A DNA stretch of 64,000 bases from Flaccisagitta enflata (lineage: Eukaryota > Chaetognatha > Sagittoidea > Aphragmophora): the NCBI GenBank assembly GCA_965153355.1, contig OZ231126.1, positions 70,246,001-70,310,000 of the forward strand. The letters are read 5' to 3'. Under the pieces are notes generated by a model that saw only the letters and a program-made list of their open reading frames with translations, made no database searches and had not been told where the DNA came from. Shown piece after piece: positions 1 through 12,110 of the stretch. Position 1 is the first letter of the stretch, and each line of letters starts with the position of its first letter. The translations under genes were made by a program, and so were the position numbers.

Positions 1-536
1 TTCTTCTTCTTCTATTTCTTCTTCTTCTTCTTTTTTTTTCTTCTCCCTCTTCTTCTTCTCCTTCTTCTTCTTCTTCTTCTTCTCCCTCTTCTTCTTTTTC
101 TTCTTCTTCTTCTTCTTCTTCTTCTTCTTCTTCTTCTTCTTCTTCTTCTTCTTCTTCTTCTTCTTCTTCTTCTTCTTCTTCTTCTTCTTCTTCTTCTTCT
201 TCTTCTTCTTCTTCTTCTTCTTCTTTTTTTTTCTTCTTTCTTCTTCTTCTTCTTCTTCTTCTTCTTCTTCTTCTTCTTCTTCTTCTTCTTCTTCTTCTTC
301 TTCTTCTTCTTCTTCTTCTTCTTCTTCTTCTTCTTCTTCTTCTTCTTCTTCTTCTTCTTCTTCTTCTTCTTCTTCTTCTTCTTCTTCTTCTCTCCTCCTC
401 TTCTTCTTCCTCTTCTTCTCCTTCTTCTTCTTCTTCTTCTTCTTCTTCTTCTTCTTCTTCTTCTTCTTCTTCTTCTTTTTCTTCTTCTTCTTCTCCTTCT
501 TCCCCTTCCTCTTCTTCTTCTTTCTTATCTTTCTCT
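1..536. repeat. (TTC)n microsatellite
   Basis: About 536 bp of almost pure TTC/CTT with short impurities (CTCC, TTTT). It starts at the window edge, so its full length is unknown. The polypyrimidine/polypurine mirror structure could form triplex DNA (inference). Confidence 0.97.
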
Positions 537-912
537 TAGTATCTCATAACGCATCGAGCAATCAAGGTCACCGTCAATGTTCATTGTTCAACGCCATCTA
601 GTCTTTACCATCTTGGCCGAGAGAAACGCGACCGTTGATAAAATCATCATCAGCATTGGAATGATGTAGCTTAATGAAGCTACACACCCCCGACCTCTGA
701 TTGGTCCCAATCCCAAAATCTGAAAGATGGGAGAATTCTGGGGCCTGTGTCGTGTAGCTCAATTCGCTGGTTTCTACTGGCAAAGGTGGTAGCTATTGAG
801 TGGTAGCTATTGAGTCACCCTTCACTGAGGGCCCTCAACCACTTTTTGCAGTCACTCCCAGTAATACCCGGTGTACCCAGCGGATACTATCCACTCACTG
901 ACAGCCCTCATT
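537..912. other. Non-repetitive spacer, no gene seen
   Basis: Mixed sequence between two microsatellites. The only ORF is a 61-residue minus-strand frame at 598-783 without recognisable features. No splice-site-bounded coding pattern or RNA gene was recognised. Confidence 0.5.
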
Positions 913-914
913 GA

Positions 915-961
<47 letters not shown>
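913..961. repeat. (CGT)n microsatellite
   Basis: Sixteen or so uninterrupted CGT/GTC units. Confidence 0.95.
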
Positions 962-962
<1 letters not shown>

Positions 963-1300
963 AGATTTGGTCTTATTCGTCGTTGATTTGTCATCAGCGT
1001 CTCAAATGTTGTCGTCGCGCCACAATAACGCGAATGTCAATATCAAGTAAGCGTTTGAGCTTCTCATCATCGTCATGGTTGTCAACTTCATTGTCGTTTT
1101 TGCGGTCGACGTCTTGGTAACTGTCATTGCCGCGAACGACTTTAATGTAAACGTCAATAGGTTCTTAGCATTTGCGTTTCTTTCGTTACATCGTCCCTGG
1201 CTGTCAACCTCTTTTTGGTTTTCGTAGCCTTCCCCTTGGTAACTCTAATTTACGTCATCATCGTCATCACTGTCGAGGGTGTCATTTCATTTTTGTTGAG
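962..1300. other. Degenerate GTC/CAT-rich sequence
   Basis: Enriched in GTC, CGT and CATCATCGTC words, so probably a decayed continuation of the trinucleotide tracts on either side. No gene recognised. Confidence 0.5.
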
Positions 1301-1524
1301 GTGGTGGTGGTGGTGGTGGTGGTGGTGGTGGTGGTGGTGGTGGTGGTGGTGGTGGTAGTGGTGGTGGTGGTGGTGGTGGTGGTGGTGGTGGTGGTGGTGG
1401 TGCTGTGGTGGTGGTGGTGCTGTGGTGTGGTGGTGGTGGTGGTGGTGGTGGTGGTGGTGGTGGTGGTGGTGGTGGTGGTGGTGGTGGTGGTGGTGGTGGT
1501 GGTGGTGGTGGTGGTGGTGGTGGT
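1300..1524. repeat. (GGT)n microsatellite
   Basis: About 225 bp of GGT units with two imperfect islands near 1356 and 1403-1430. The long open frames across it (poly-Val, poly-Gly) are products of the repeat. Confidence 0.97.
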
Positions 1525-2841
1525 TGTTTCTTGTGGTTGGTGGTGTTGTTGCTGTTTAGAAGCGATGCAAGAATGTCTACATCATCAGTTTCGTCATTGA
1601 CATTGTCATCTTTTTAGTCATACACCAATCCTTTGTCATCGTTATTGTGATGGTCTTCACCGTTGTTGTCACTATCATTGTTTTTAATCAATCCTTTGTC
1701 ATCGTCATTGCGATGGTCGTCACGTATGAGTACTGGCACTAACTCCCTTCCCCCGGAGAACCGACCACTAATACATATTCCGCCTGGCTTAGCTCTAATG
1801 CGAGGATGAATTGCCTTTGGTGAAGGCGAGACTCGACTCGAGTCGGCAGAAAAAAGAGATTTCGAAACAAAATGAAGAAAGCAACAAAAAGAGAATGGGA
1901 GGAGAAAAGAAAATGAGACAGAGGGGAGAATATGAAAATAACGCAAGTAAGTCGTAGGACCAATTCTTGGATGCATCCATGTTTGTGTACATTGTAGTAA
2001 AAACAATGCAAAGACTATTTCTTGGGTTTTTGACTTCATGCGGACAGGGACGGGAACACGATCAGTTTTGTACCAACACCCCTCCCCTCGCGTTCCGTCA
2101 TAACCGCGGCTCCTTCCGTCGAGCAGACAGACATCAGTTATCAGTATCCAGGCAGCCGTTCATTGACGTTATGTCTGGGCCGCCTGTTTTAACGAATAGG
2201 AGGTATACCTGCTTTCGTTTGGGGGTTTGTGGCAGTTTAAAAATTGCCCAGAGTATAGATAATTTACCATGCAATAAATTCTTTCAGCTACAGAATGGTA
2301 AAAAGTGATAAAACATAGGCTTTAACGCTCGTCACTGAAATTTACATGTCGCTATTACTTTATTAACTTAAAGATATATATATATCGAAGGGCAGTTTTT
2401 GAAGTTTATATAACTCTTTATTTTACATCAACACTCGACGCTAGTTAGAGTTATTTCTACGTTTGGCCCTTTAAATCATTTAACGGGAGGTAGAGAGAAT
2501 TCTCTGCTTGTTGTTTTCCTTGCATCAACAAGAGGGAAAGCTCCATCTTAATCATACCGCGGTCATAGGAAAGAAATGACCCCGAGCGCGTCGTCATGGG
2601 GCAGAAATGACTCCGGGCGCGTCGTCACGCGTCCGAGGGTTGCCCTCCATTCAAGGGAAACGAGCATAACCATGAAATTGCCAATTCCGCGGTAGTAATC
2701 CTTCATCGTCTTCATGAAATAAGGGGAAAAGACAGTAGTTTGGTCTGCATAGCCTGGAGGTCTGGTCATTCGGCTTTCACAGACGATCATCCGGAGAAAG
2801 TGGGCGACAAGGTTAGAGAAACGGTAAAATCGTCTTCTTTT
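1525..2841. other. Spacer, no gene recognised
   Basis: Up to about 1725 it holds two imperfect copies of a segment with CCTTTGTCATCGTNATTG words. From 1730 to 2841 it is mixed sequence with a short (AT)n at 2373-2386. The overlapping frames of 65-141 residues at 1614-2039 (minus) and 1967-2308 (plus) have no recognisable motif and low-complexity stretches, so they are not called. Confidence 0.45.
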
Positions 2842-3263
2842 TGGGCAGCGGCCTCAAAGGGCTGATGTCCTGTAGAACACAGGGGTGAATTTCCATATGT
2901 CCGTCCGTTCATCCGTCCATCCGTACGTACGTCCCCCTCCGAAGCTTCCCAAGCCTCAAATAACATGGGAAATTGACAGAATGCAAACTACCCATTGAAT
3001 AACATGGAAAATTAACAAAAAAAAAAAAAAAAAAAATGTCTGTTTCCCATTGAATAATATGAAAAATTACCAAGAAATTGAAAAAAAAAGAAAAATAACC
3101 ATTGAATATCATGGAAGAAATGCTAATTAGGCCTCAGGACGTATGGAAATTCACCCCTATGTCGTTTGGGGCCGCTACCCTGCTCTCACTCCACTTCTTC
3201 AGCTAATCACTCCAAGCAGGGCATCGGGTACCGCTGACCATGTGCGATCCTTGGATGACTTGT
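2842..3263 (-). mobile_element. Hairpin element G1 (family G)
   Basis: The left end is the GGCAGCGGCC palindromic block followed by a GATGTCCTGTAGAACACAGG motif. The right end carries its inverted counterpart, then a block ending in GGTACCGCTGACCATGTGCG that other family G copies share. The core is not the usual 20-mer but repeats built on CCATTGAATAACATGGAAAA, the same core type as element G12 at 47.2 kb. A CCGT tetranucleotide tract lies just inside the left end. It directly adjoins element G2. Confidence 0.75.
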
Positions 3264-3270
3264 TCTTTTT

Positions 3271-3855
3271 GTGCAGCGGTCCCGGAGGGGCCGATGACTT
3301 ATGATTCCACAGAGGGCAATTTTCTCCAATTTCTGTTTTTGGTCCGTCCGTCCGTCCGTCCGTCCGTCCATCCGTCCCCCCCCCAAAACCTCAAACCAGG
3401 CTTCCCAGACCTTGAATCAAGCCTAGATAAGCCCAAACAAGGCCTCTCAGACCTAAAATCAGGCCTGTCAGACACAAGGTCAGGCCCTCCAGATCCCAAA
3501 TTAGGCCTCTCAGATCCCAAATCTGGCCTCTCAAGCCCTTTCAGAGACCCTAAATCAAACCTCCCAGACCCAAAATCAGACATCTTGGCCCAAAATCAGC
3601 TTCTCAAGGCCCAGATGACTTTCTAGCTCTGGCCTCAAATGAGGCCCCTGAGACCCCAAATCTGGCATTTCAGACCTTAAATCAGGCCCAATAGTCAACA
3701 AATCAGGAAACTGGGGAAAGTTGTCCTGTGTAGAATCATAGGTCATCGGCCCCTCCGGGTCCGCCGCCCCTCTCATCGTCTTATCCTCACATACACTAAC
3801 ATAGGGGCATCGGCTACCGCTGACCAGTGACCACGTAACGCTTTTGCGACTATTT
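3271..3855 (-). mobile_element. Hairpin element G2 (family G)
   Basis: Left hairpin block (GCAGCGGTCCCGGAGGGGCC), a CCGT tract, then about fifteen copies of a 20-21-bp core (CAGACCCAAAATCAGGCCTCT-like), then the inverted block and a 5' end with GGCTACCGCTGACCA. It shows the full family architecture. The open frames across the core (3240-3626 plus, 3299-3583 minus) read the repeat and are not genes. Confidence 0.8.
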
Positions 3856-3862
3856 CTTTTTG

Positions 3863-3973
3863 TTCTTCTTCTTCTTCTTCTTCTTCTTCTTCTTCTTCTT
3901 CTTCTTCTTCTTCTTCTTCTTCTTCTTCTTCTTCTTCTTCTTCTTCTTCTTCTTCTTCTTCGTCGTCGTCGTC
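3863..3973. repeat. (TTC)n then (GTC)n microsatellite
   Basis: About 98 bp of TTC followed by five GTC units. It abuts the 5' end of element G2. Confidence 0.97.
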
Positions 3974-4535
3974 TTTTTCATCTTCCGTTCTCCATCCATT
4001 CACATTAATTTGCTTGACTGGCTTTTCTTTCGTATTTCTGCTTCTTTCCGTTGACTTAATTCACTCAATCCATCGCCGTTGCGCGCTTTAAAGGATTACA
4101 ATTCCTGGGCTTGATTGGCTGGCTGCTAGGTTGCTTTATTGTTCCGCAGGCAACACGGGGAGTAGGTTTTATTACCATTCTCATGGTATTGCACGTCTAT
4201 GAAAGGATTTATCCCTTTGATCGTCGCAAATTCTCATTTATTTGTGTCATACATCGAGATAACTACAGCTAGAGTTGACAAGTGTAGAAACGCGCATTAA
4301 AAAGGTGGGATGTGTCATGGTTGGCAAGTGTTAAAAACCTACGTTGAGGTGGGGGCGGGGGATATGCACCCCTGTCCACCTGTCTGTGTTAGATGTCTAC
4401 AAAAGTTTTCAAAATTCGTTGCAAGTGCAATGTTAAAGGCTTTTTCCATGTGTTTTTCAAACGCCAAGTATAAAGCAAAGAATATAGCAAAGAAGGCAGG
4501 TGAGGATAGTCATTTTGGCAATAACGTAATCCGCC
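3974..4535. other. Spacer, no gene recognised
   Basis: Mixed AT-leaning sequence. A 181-residue plus-strand frame (4310-4855) runs into the inverted-repeat element that follows and uses its palindromic sequence, so it is not accepted as a gene. Confidence 0.45.
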
Positions 4536-4539
4536 AATA

Positions 4540-4850
4540 CAGTCAGTGGACAAAACATTATAGGTATATATATCATACCACTGGCTTCGATTCAACATAC
4601 TGCTCAAAAACAAAATATTGTATGCGACAATCAGTTGCTCAAGTTACAGCCAGCTGTAACAAACAAAATATTGTATTCAACAACGGGTTGTTGAAATTAC
4701 AGCCGGCTGTAATGCTACAATTTTGTAACATTATAGCCGGGTGTTATTCAAACCACTGGTTGTTGCATACAATATTTTGTTTACTATCAGCATGTTCGAT
4801 CAAAACCAATGGTATGATATATATACCTATTATGTTTTGTCCGCTGACTG
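4540..4850. mobile_element. MITE with CAGTCAG termini, 4-bp TSD
   Basis: A 311-bp near-palindrome. Both ends read CAGTCAGYGGACAAAAC inward, and the terminal inverted repeats extend more than 50 bp (GGTATATATATCATACCA...). It is flanked by AATA at 4536-4539 and 4851-4854, a 4-bp target duplication. Related copies lie at 24237 (TCTA duplication) and 63013. No transposase is present. Four-bp duplications are known in several superfamilies (Sola1 and Chapaev, for example), so I leave the superfamily open. Confidence 0.85.
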
Positions 4851-5160
4851 AATAACGCATAAAATTCGTTAAGCCCTTCAGATCCGTTATAGCGGGAGTT
4901 AACTGTATGTTGAAATATCGTTTCGGACCAACGCATTTAGATATTCATGTTACTCTTCATCGGTTTATATTCTGTAGTTGCATCAGTATGTTGCAACTTG
5001 CAACGATGTACATAAAGCTAAAGAGGTGTGGAAACTCTCTTTCAAATACCTCATGTGTTGGGTCAATAGCTGAATTTGTGTAAGAGCAGCATTCATCCAA
5101 AAGAGGATGACTCTTGCCGAGAAGTGCAGGTTTTTTTAAGCAAGATAGAATTTCTCTGTT
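4851..5160. other. Spacer with a pogo/Tigger-like terminus
   Basis: At 4877-4905 the minus strand reads TACAGTTAACTCCCGCTATA followed by ACGGATCT, which resembles the ends of pogo/Tigger-type elements. The same kind of end recurs near 40208-40235. No matching second end was found, so this is a solo terminus. The rest is unremarkable. Confidence 0.4.
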
Positions 5161-5161
5161 T

Positions 5162-5404
5162 CTTGTTTTTTTTTTTTGCTTCTTTGTTTCTCTGATCCTT
5201 TGTAATTTTGTTTGTTTTTATATTTATCAATGTTTATTTTTGTTACTTTTTTTTTCCTTTCTTTTTTTCCTCTTTTTCTATCTTTGTTTCTTTCTTTCAA
5301 GCTTTTTTTTCTTTGTTTCTTTGTTTCTTTGTTTCTTTGTTTCTTTGTTTCTTTGTTTTTCTCTTTGTTTCTTTGTTTCTTTCATTTTGTTTTCTTTCTT
5401 CTTG

Positions 5405-5488
<84 letters not shown>

Positions 5489-5500
5489 TCATTCATTTCC
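5162..5500. repeat. (TTTC)n / (TTTG)n tetranucleotide tract
   Basis: A T-rich tract that passes from TTTGTTTC repeats to pure CTTT units at 5408-5490. Open frames across it encode only Ser/Phe/Leu repeats. Confidence 0.93.
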
Positions 5501-5643
5501 CTCCTTTCCAAGTCGTTTGTTTTTCTTTCCTTCGTCTCCATTAACTTTTCTTGGTTCTCCTTTTGCCCTTTCACCTTTTTTCTTTCTCTTTTACATAGAA
5601 GGAAAAGAAAACGATTCCGTGAACCTTTATTTTGCAATTTCGT

Positions 5644-5802
5644 TTTAGTCGCAGACACGCGACTCTACACCTTGCCGTATCGGTCGGTCGGTAGGTCGGT
5701 AGGTCGGTCCGTCCGTCACATTTTTGAATTCCGGGCGTTTCTTCGCGTTACGGCTCCTGTCCAACCGTCCGCGACTGTCTTGCCGTGTATCCGGCCTTGT
5801 TT
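5644..5802 (-). mobile_element. Hairpin element T (family T)
   Basis: It starts at the left with TTTTAGTCGC, a hairpin (AGTCGCagacacGCGACT), then CTACACC, a GGTC tract, and the 5' block read on the minus strand (AACAAGGCCGGATACACGGC, then CAGTCGCGGACGG). About 160 bp with no tandem core, a compact form of the family. Confidence 0.8.
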
Positions 5803-5954
5803 TTTTTTCAGGGCCCGTTTACATATCTCGTCCTTCCCCTGTTTGATCGGTTGGTCGGTCGGTAACGAATCATATCATCATCATGAAGAATCTTCCAGGC
5901 TTGCTATACTACATGGCCATGTTGTAAACCTCAACCCATAATTTGTGACTTACT

Positions 5955-6230
<276 letters not shown>

Positions 6231-6278
6231 TATAGGCGCATAGATATTCCGAGTGGCAAAAAAATGTATTATGTCAAG

Positions 6279-6497
6279 AAACAAGGCCGGATACACGGCT
6301 ACCTTAGTCGCGTGCGGGTGGGCAGGGGCAGTATTTGAGTTACTAAAGCACTTAAGCAGGTGCAGTGAGGCCAAAGACCGCAAAAAAACATAAAAAAAGT
6401 AAAATGGGGACCGACCGACCGACCGACCAACCGACCGACTGACCGACCGACCGACGGACAAAGCAGGGTGTAGTGTCGCGTAGCAAGCGACTAAAAA
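6279..6497 (+). mobile_element. Hairpin element T (family T)
   Basis: The 5' block AACAAGGCCGGATACACGGC and AGTCGCGTGCGGGTGGGCAG is followed by A-rich sequence, a GACC tetranucleotide tract, a GGGTGTAGTGTCGCGTAGC block with the terminal hairpin, and an A-run. It is an uninterrupted reference for the composite copies at 18.6 kb and 36.3 kb. Confidence 0.82.
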
Positions 6498-6811
6498 CAA
6501 ACATCAAAAGAAGGAAAATGCAGTACATTTTGGGCTAAGTAGTGTTAAATTGTGTTGTAGTAATCAGATATCACCTTTTGGAACTATCGAAAACGAAAAG
6601 GTTTAATTTTCAAAAAAAGATTTTTCTTCTTTTCTAACTTTTGCTTTTTTCCCCATCTGCAAACCCTTGGATGTTATTCCCCTCCCCTCACGGGGGGTGG
6701 GGGGTGTGGGGGGGGAGGAATATTCAACTTAATACACGCCTGGGAAAAAGGGAAAGAAATGAAATAATTGAATCAGGATAGAAAGCAGCGCCATCTTCCG
6801 CGCTTCCCTTT
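6498..6811. other. Spacer, nothing recognised
   Basis: AT-rich with a short G-run at 6693-6718. No gene or repeat boundary seen. Confidence 0.5.
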
Positions 6812-7450
6812 TGGGCAGCGGCCCCGAAGGGGCCGATGACCTATGCTTTCACACATAGGGGAAATTTCTCCTTCTTCTTCTTCTCCTTCTCCTTCTTCTC
6901 CTTCTCCGTCCCCCCCCCCCTCAAGACCCAAATCCTAGTCTCGAGACCCAAATCCTATCTTCAAGGCTCAAATCCCCGCTTTGAAGCTCAAATCCCAGCC
7001 TTGAGGCTTGAATCTCAGTCTCCAGGCTAAAATCCCAGCCTCGAGGCTCAAATCCCAGCCCTTATACTCAAATCCCAGTCTCAAGGCACAAATCCCAGCC
7101 TTGAAGCTCAAATCCTAGCCTCGAAGCTCAAATACCAGCTTCCAAACTCAAATCCCTGCCCCAAAGTTCAAATCCCAACCTCAAAGCTCAAATCCCAGCC
7201 TTGAAGCTCAAATCTTAGCCTTGAAGCTGAAATCCCAGCCTCGAAGCTCAAATCCCAGCCTCAAGGCCCAAATCCGAGCCTCAAGGCCCCTATTCCAGCC
7301 TCCATGCCCTAATTCCATCCTTGAGGCCCAAATAAAAATAGCATAGGTCATCGGCTTCTTCGGGGCCGCTGCCCCTCTAACCACCTCACACCATACAGTC
7401 ACATAGGGGCAACGGGTACCGCTGACCATCTAACGCTTTTGCGACTATTT
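6812..7450 (-). mobile_element. Hairpin element G3 (family G)
   Basis: Complete copy. The left hairpin block GGCAGCGGCCCCGAAGGGGC is followed by GATGACCTATGCTTTCACAC, a CTTCTT/CCTTCT tract, a C-run, then about twenty 20-bp units of the type CAAATCCCAGCCTYGAGGCT, then the inverted block and a 5' end (minus strand: AATAGTCGCAAAAGCG, GGTCAGCGGTACCCGTTGCC). The unit sequence differs from the core of G2 although the ends match, which shows core replacement. Confidence 0.85.
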
Positions 7451-7552
7451 CTACGTTCTGTCAAAATCTTTATTCCTTTCATATTCATCTCTTTTTAATT
7501 CGTTGTCATTTTCTCATTTTCTCATTTTCTTTTCACCGAATTTCTTCCTTGC

Positions 7553-7753
7553 TTTTTAGTCGCGTGCAAGCGACTCTATGACCCGCTCTGTCCGTCTATT
7601 GGTCGGTCAGTCCATCGGTCCATCCGTCGGTCTGTCCGTCAGTCACACTCAGCTTTTTTTTTTGTCGTTTTATATCATCTTAAGTCATTTTAAGTAGTCT
7701 TTTGGTCTTATGGTCTTAACAACCGCACGCGACTGTAAGATGTTGGCCTTGTT
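7553..7753 (-). mobile_element. Hairpin element T (family T)
   Basis: TTTTTAGTCGCGTGCAAGCGACT hairpin end at the left (quoted as overlapping words: TTTTTAGTCGCG and GCAAGCGACT), a GGTC/CCGT tract, a TAAGTCATTTTAAGT core, and the 5' end on the minus strand (AACAAGGCCAACATCTTACA, GTCGCGTGCGG). Confidence 0.78.
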
Positions 7754-7895
7754 TTTAAATGTGCAGCCACGTTTGTCTCCTTTCCTGCAGTCATCAGTAA
7801 AAAAAAGTTGGAGATAAATCTAATGAATTGTTGTGAAAATAAATACATCATCGCTTTTGCCACGATATGAAGAAAGAAATGAAAAATATACAAAC

Positions 7896-8305
7896 AAACA
7901 AACTAACAGACAATTGAACAAACAAACAAACAAACAAACAAAACAAAAATACAGAAAAACAACTGAACAAACAGCTGAACAAACAACTGAACAAACAACT
8001 GAACAAACAGCTGAAAATACAAACAAACAAACCAACCAACCAACCGACCAACCAACCAACAAACAAACAAACAAACAAACAAACAAACAAACAAGCAAAA
8101 AAACAAACAAACAAAACAAATATACAGAAAAACAACTGAACAAACGGCTGAACAAACAGCTGAACAAACGGCTGAAAAAACCAACCAACCAACCAACCAA
8201 CCAACCAACAAACTAACAAACAAACAAACAAACAAACAAACAAACAAACAAACAAACAAGCAAACAAACAAACAAACAAACAAACAAACGAACAAACAAA
8301 CAACT
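7896..8305. repeat. (AAAC)n-based tetranucleotide array
   Basis: About 400 bp built from ACAA units with higher-order blocks of CTGAACAAACAG and CCAACCAACC. Frames on both strands are open throughout only because the repeat lacks stops, so none is a gene. Confidence 0.93.
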
Positions 8306-8863
8306 ATTTCCCGCTCGCTGTGTCAGTAACATGTGTCTTTCGAAAAAGTGATCCGTCGCATTTGCAACGATGTTTTGGCGTCTTAAAATATTCATCTTTG
8401 TTGTGATAGTCGTAAACTGTTGTGGCCCGTCTTCTTCGTCGTTTAATGTTTATGGCTACAACTTACCCATTTTGATGCCCCCCTTTTTCCAAAGTACACC
8501 GCTTTGGAACGCCTGCTAAAGTATTCTTGTCGCAGCCATAAAAAGCCTACTTTTGGCGGGCTCAGTAAGAGAAGTTTATAGTTGAAGCGTTCTTATAAAG
8601 TTATATACCTTTGGGCTGCTTTGGTTCAAATTTCATTCTCGGCCAACTACAAGTATGTTTTTCATGGTTTGATTTTTATTGTTGCTGTGATGAACATTTT
8701 TGAAGTGAAGTTAGATAAGTCGGGTTTGTCTGGAATATTTCCTTTCTTGCCCGTATTTGTTTGTTTGTTTGTTTGTTTTTTAATTGTTTGGAATATTTCC
8801 TTTCTTGTCCGTATCTGTTTGCTTGGCTCTCTCTCGGTTTATATCGTTTTTCTACCTGTCCGT
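8306..8863. other. Spacer, no gene recognised
   Basis: Mixed sequence with a short direct repeat, GGAATATTTCCTTTCTTG at 8732 and again at 8790, and a (GTTT)n run between the two. A 94-residue plus frame at 8582-8866 has hydrophobic stretches but no family I recognise, and it ends in the next microsatellite. Confidence 0.4.
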
Positions 8864-9289
8864 TGAATGAATGAATGAATGAATGAATGAATGAATGAAT
8901 GAATGAATGAATGGATGAATGAATGAATGAATGAATGAATGAATGAATGAATGAATGAATGAATGAATGAACGAACGAACGAACGAACGAACGAACGAAC
9001 GAACGAACAAAGGAAGGAAGGAAGGAAGGTAGGAAGGAAGGAAGGAAGGAAGGAACAAACAAACAAACAAACAAACAAACAAACAAACAAACGAACGAAC
9101 GAACGAACGAACGAACGAACGAACGAACGAACGAACGAACGAACGAGTGAATGAATGAATGAATGAATGAATGAATGAATGAATGAATAAATGAATGAAT
9201 AAATGAATGAATGAATGAATGAATGAATGAATGAATGAATGAATGAATGAATGAATGAATGAATGAATGAATGAATGAATGAATGAATG
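8864..9289. repeat. Serial tetranucleotide array (GAAT, GAAC, GGAA, AAAC)
   Basis: One continuous register of 4-bp units changes motif in blocks: GAAT, GAAC, GGAA, AAAC, GAAC, GAAT. The phase carries across block borders, as expected if point variants spread by slippage inside one array. Confidence 0.95.
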
Positions 9290-9534
9290 CCTTGTGTTTT
9301 CTCTCATCCTATTGAAAAGGCAACATGAAAAGAAGAATATTTCTACTCTTTCCATTCATTTCTCTTCTAGACTGGATTGAATTTTGAAAGTTGCAAATAA
9401 AACGGATGGTCGGTTTCTGGATCACGGTTGGTCGATTTTTGTCACGGATGGTCGCTTTGATCGCCCTTGGATGGTCGTAATTCTGTTTTTTCACTTCTTT
9501 GCGCTTTGTTGACGCCGGCAACGCAAAACGACGG

Positions 9535-12110
9535 CGACAAGAAGGACGACGACGACGATGGTGACAAGAACGACGACGATGATGATGGTGACAAGAACGA
9601 CGACGATGATGATGGTGACAAGAACGACGACGATGATGATGGTGACAAGAACGACGACGATGATGATGGTGACAAGAACGACGACGATGATGATGGTGAT
9701 AAGAACGACGACGATGATGATGGTGACAAGAACGACGACGATGATGATGGTGACAAGAACGACGACGATGATGATGGTGACAAGAACGACGACGACGACG
9801 ATGGTGACAAGAACGACGACGATGATGATGGTGACAAGAACGACAACAATGATGATGGTGATAAGAACAACGACGATGATGATGGTGACAAGAATGACGA
9901 CGATGATGATGGTGACAAGAATGACGACAATGATGATGGTGACAAGAACGACGACGATGATGATGGTGACAAGAATGACGACGATGATGATGGTGACAAG
10001 AACGACGACGATGATGATGGTGACAAGAACGACGACGATGATGATGGTGACAAGAACGACGACGATGATGATGGTGACAAGAACGACGACGATGATGATG
10101 GTGACAAGAACGACGACGATGATGATGGTGACAAGAACGACGACGATGATGATGGTGACAAGAACGACGACGATGATGATGGTGACAAGAACGACGACTG
10201 ATGATGGTGACAAGAACGACGATGATGATGGTGAAACCGACGAATGATGGTGGAACGACAACGATGATGGTGATGAGAAGGACACGAGATGATGGTGAGA
10301 GGAACGACGAAGATGAAGGAGAAGAGAAGAAGAGAGATGGGAGATGAAGTGATGACGATGATGATGGTACCTGTGATTAGCAGACGACGACGATGATGGT
10401 GACAAGAACACGAAAATGATGATGGTGACAAGAATGATAAGAATGACAACAATGACATGGTGACAAGAACGATGACGATGATGGGTGACAAGAGACACGA
10501 CAAGATGATGATGGATGACAGTGACAAGAGACGATATGATGGTGACATGAGAACGACAACAATGATGAGATTGACAAGAACGATGACGACTGATGATGGG
10601 GATGAGAACAACACGATTGATAGTGACAAGAACAACGACGATATGATGTCTAGAACACAGCAAATGATAAATTGACCAAGAACCCAGCGACGATATAATG
10701 GTGATCGGAACGAACGACAAAACGGGATGGGGATGATGGAGAACGACGGACAATAATGACGACGATGATAAGCAGACGACTAATGATGATAAGAACGACG
10801 AGACGACATGGTGATGGGAACGACACGAGAGACTACGAACGACGTGGTATGAATGAGACGACTTGACGTGTGGTGAACACGAACGACGATGATGATGGTG
10901 ACAAGAACGATTACGATGATGATGACAAGAACGACGATGATGATGATGGTGACAAGAACGACGACGGACGATGATGGTGACAAGAACGACGACGATGATG
11001 ATGGTGACAAGAATGACAACGACGACGATGGTGATAAGAACGACGACGATGATGATTGTGACAAGAATGACGACGATGATGATGGTGACAAGAATGATGA
11101 CAATGATGATGGTGACAAGAACGACGACGATGATGATGGTGACAAGAACGACGACTATGATAATGGTGACAAGAACGACGACGATGATGATGGTGACAAG
11201 AACGACAAAGATGATGATGGTGACAAGAACGACAAAGATGATGATGGTGACAAGAAGGACGACGATGATGATGGTGACAAGAACGACAACGATGATGATG
11301 GTGACAAGAACGACAACGATGATGATGGTGACAAGAACAATGACGATGATGATGGTGATGAGAACGACAACGATGATGATGGTGACAAGAACGATGACAA
11401 TGATGATGGTGATGAAAACAACAACGATGATGATGGTGACAAGAACGACGACGATGATGATGGTGACAAGAACGACAACGATGATGATGGTGACAAGAAC
11501 GATGACGATGATGATGGTGATGAGAACGACAAGGATGATGATGGTGACAAGAACGACGACAATGATGACGGTGACAAGAACAACAACGATGATGATGTTG
11601 ACAAGAACGACGACGATGATGATGGTGATAGGAACAACGATGATGATGATGGTGACAAGAACGACGACAATGATGATGGTGATAAGAACGACGACTATGA
11701 TGATGGTGACAAGAAGGACGACGACGACGATGGTGATAAGAACGACGACAATGATGATGGTGACAAGAACGACGACAATGATGATAGTGACAAGAACGAC
11801 GACGATGATGATGGTTACAAGAACGACGACGACAATGGTGACAAGAACGACGACAATGATGATGGTGACAAGAATGACAATGATGATGATGGTGACAAGA
11901 ACGACGACGGACGATGATGGTGACAAGAACGACGACGATGATGATGGTGACAAGAACGACAACGATGACGATGGTGACAAGAATGACGACGATGATGATG
12001 GTGACAAGAACGACGACGATGATGATGGTGACAAGAACGACGATGATGACAATGGTGACAAGAACGACGATGATGATGATGGTGACAAGAACGAAAATGA
12101 CGACGATGGT
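9535..12110. repeat. 27-bp minisatellite (GACAAGAACGACGACGATGATGATGGT type)
   Basis: Two well-ordered blocks, 9535-10200 and about 10885-12110, of a 27-bp unit built from GGTGACAAGAACGACG and ATGATGAT words. They are joined by a decayed stretch at 10200-10885 in which the same words are scattered out of phase. Because 27 is divisible by three, all six frames stay open, giving an 884-residue minus frame and GDKNDDDDD repeats on the plus strand. Codon-by-codon drift without any selection pattern, and the alternative open frames, argue against a real acidic protein. Confidence 0.9.

Noticed and set aside
1172-1617. Poly-Val and poly-Gly ORFs
   Set aside because: Translations of the (GGT)n tract.
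3240-3626. 128-residue ORF with PDLKSGLSD repeats
   Set aside because: Translation of the G2 core. Similar frames occur in every family G core on both strands.
4310-4855. 181-residue ORF
   Set aside because: Its C-terminal 100 residues lie within a palindromic MITE, and the remainder shows no recognisable motif.
5114-5941. 275-residue Phe/Leu/Ser-rich ORF resembling a membrane protein
   Set aside because: The hydrophobicity comes from TTTC repeats, and its C-terminal part runs through a T hairpin element.
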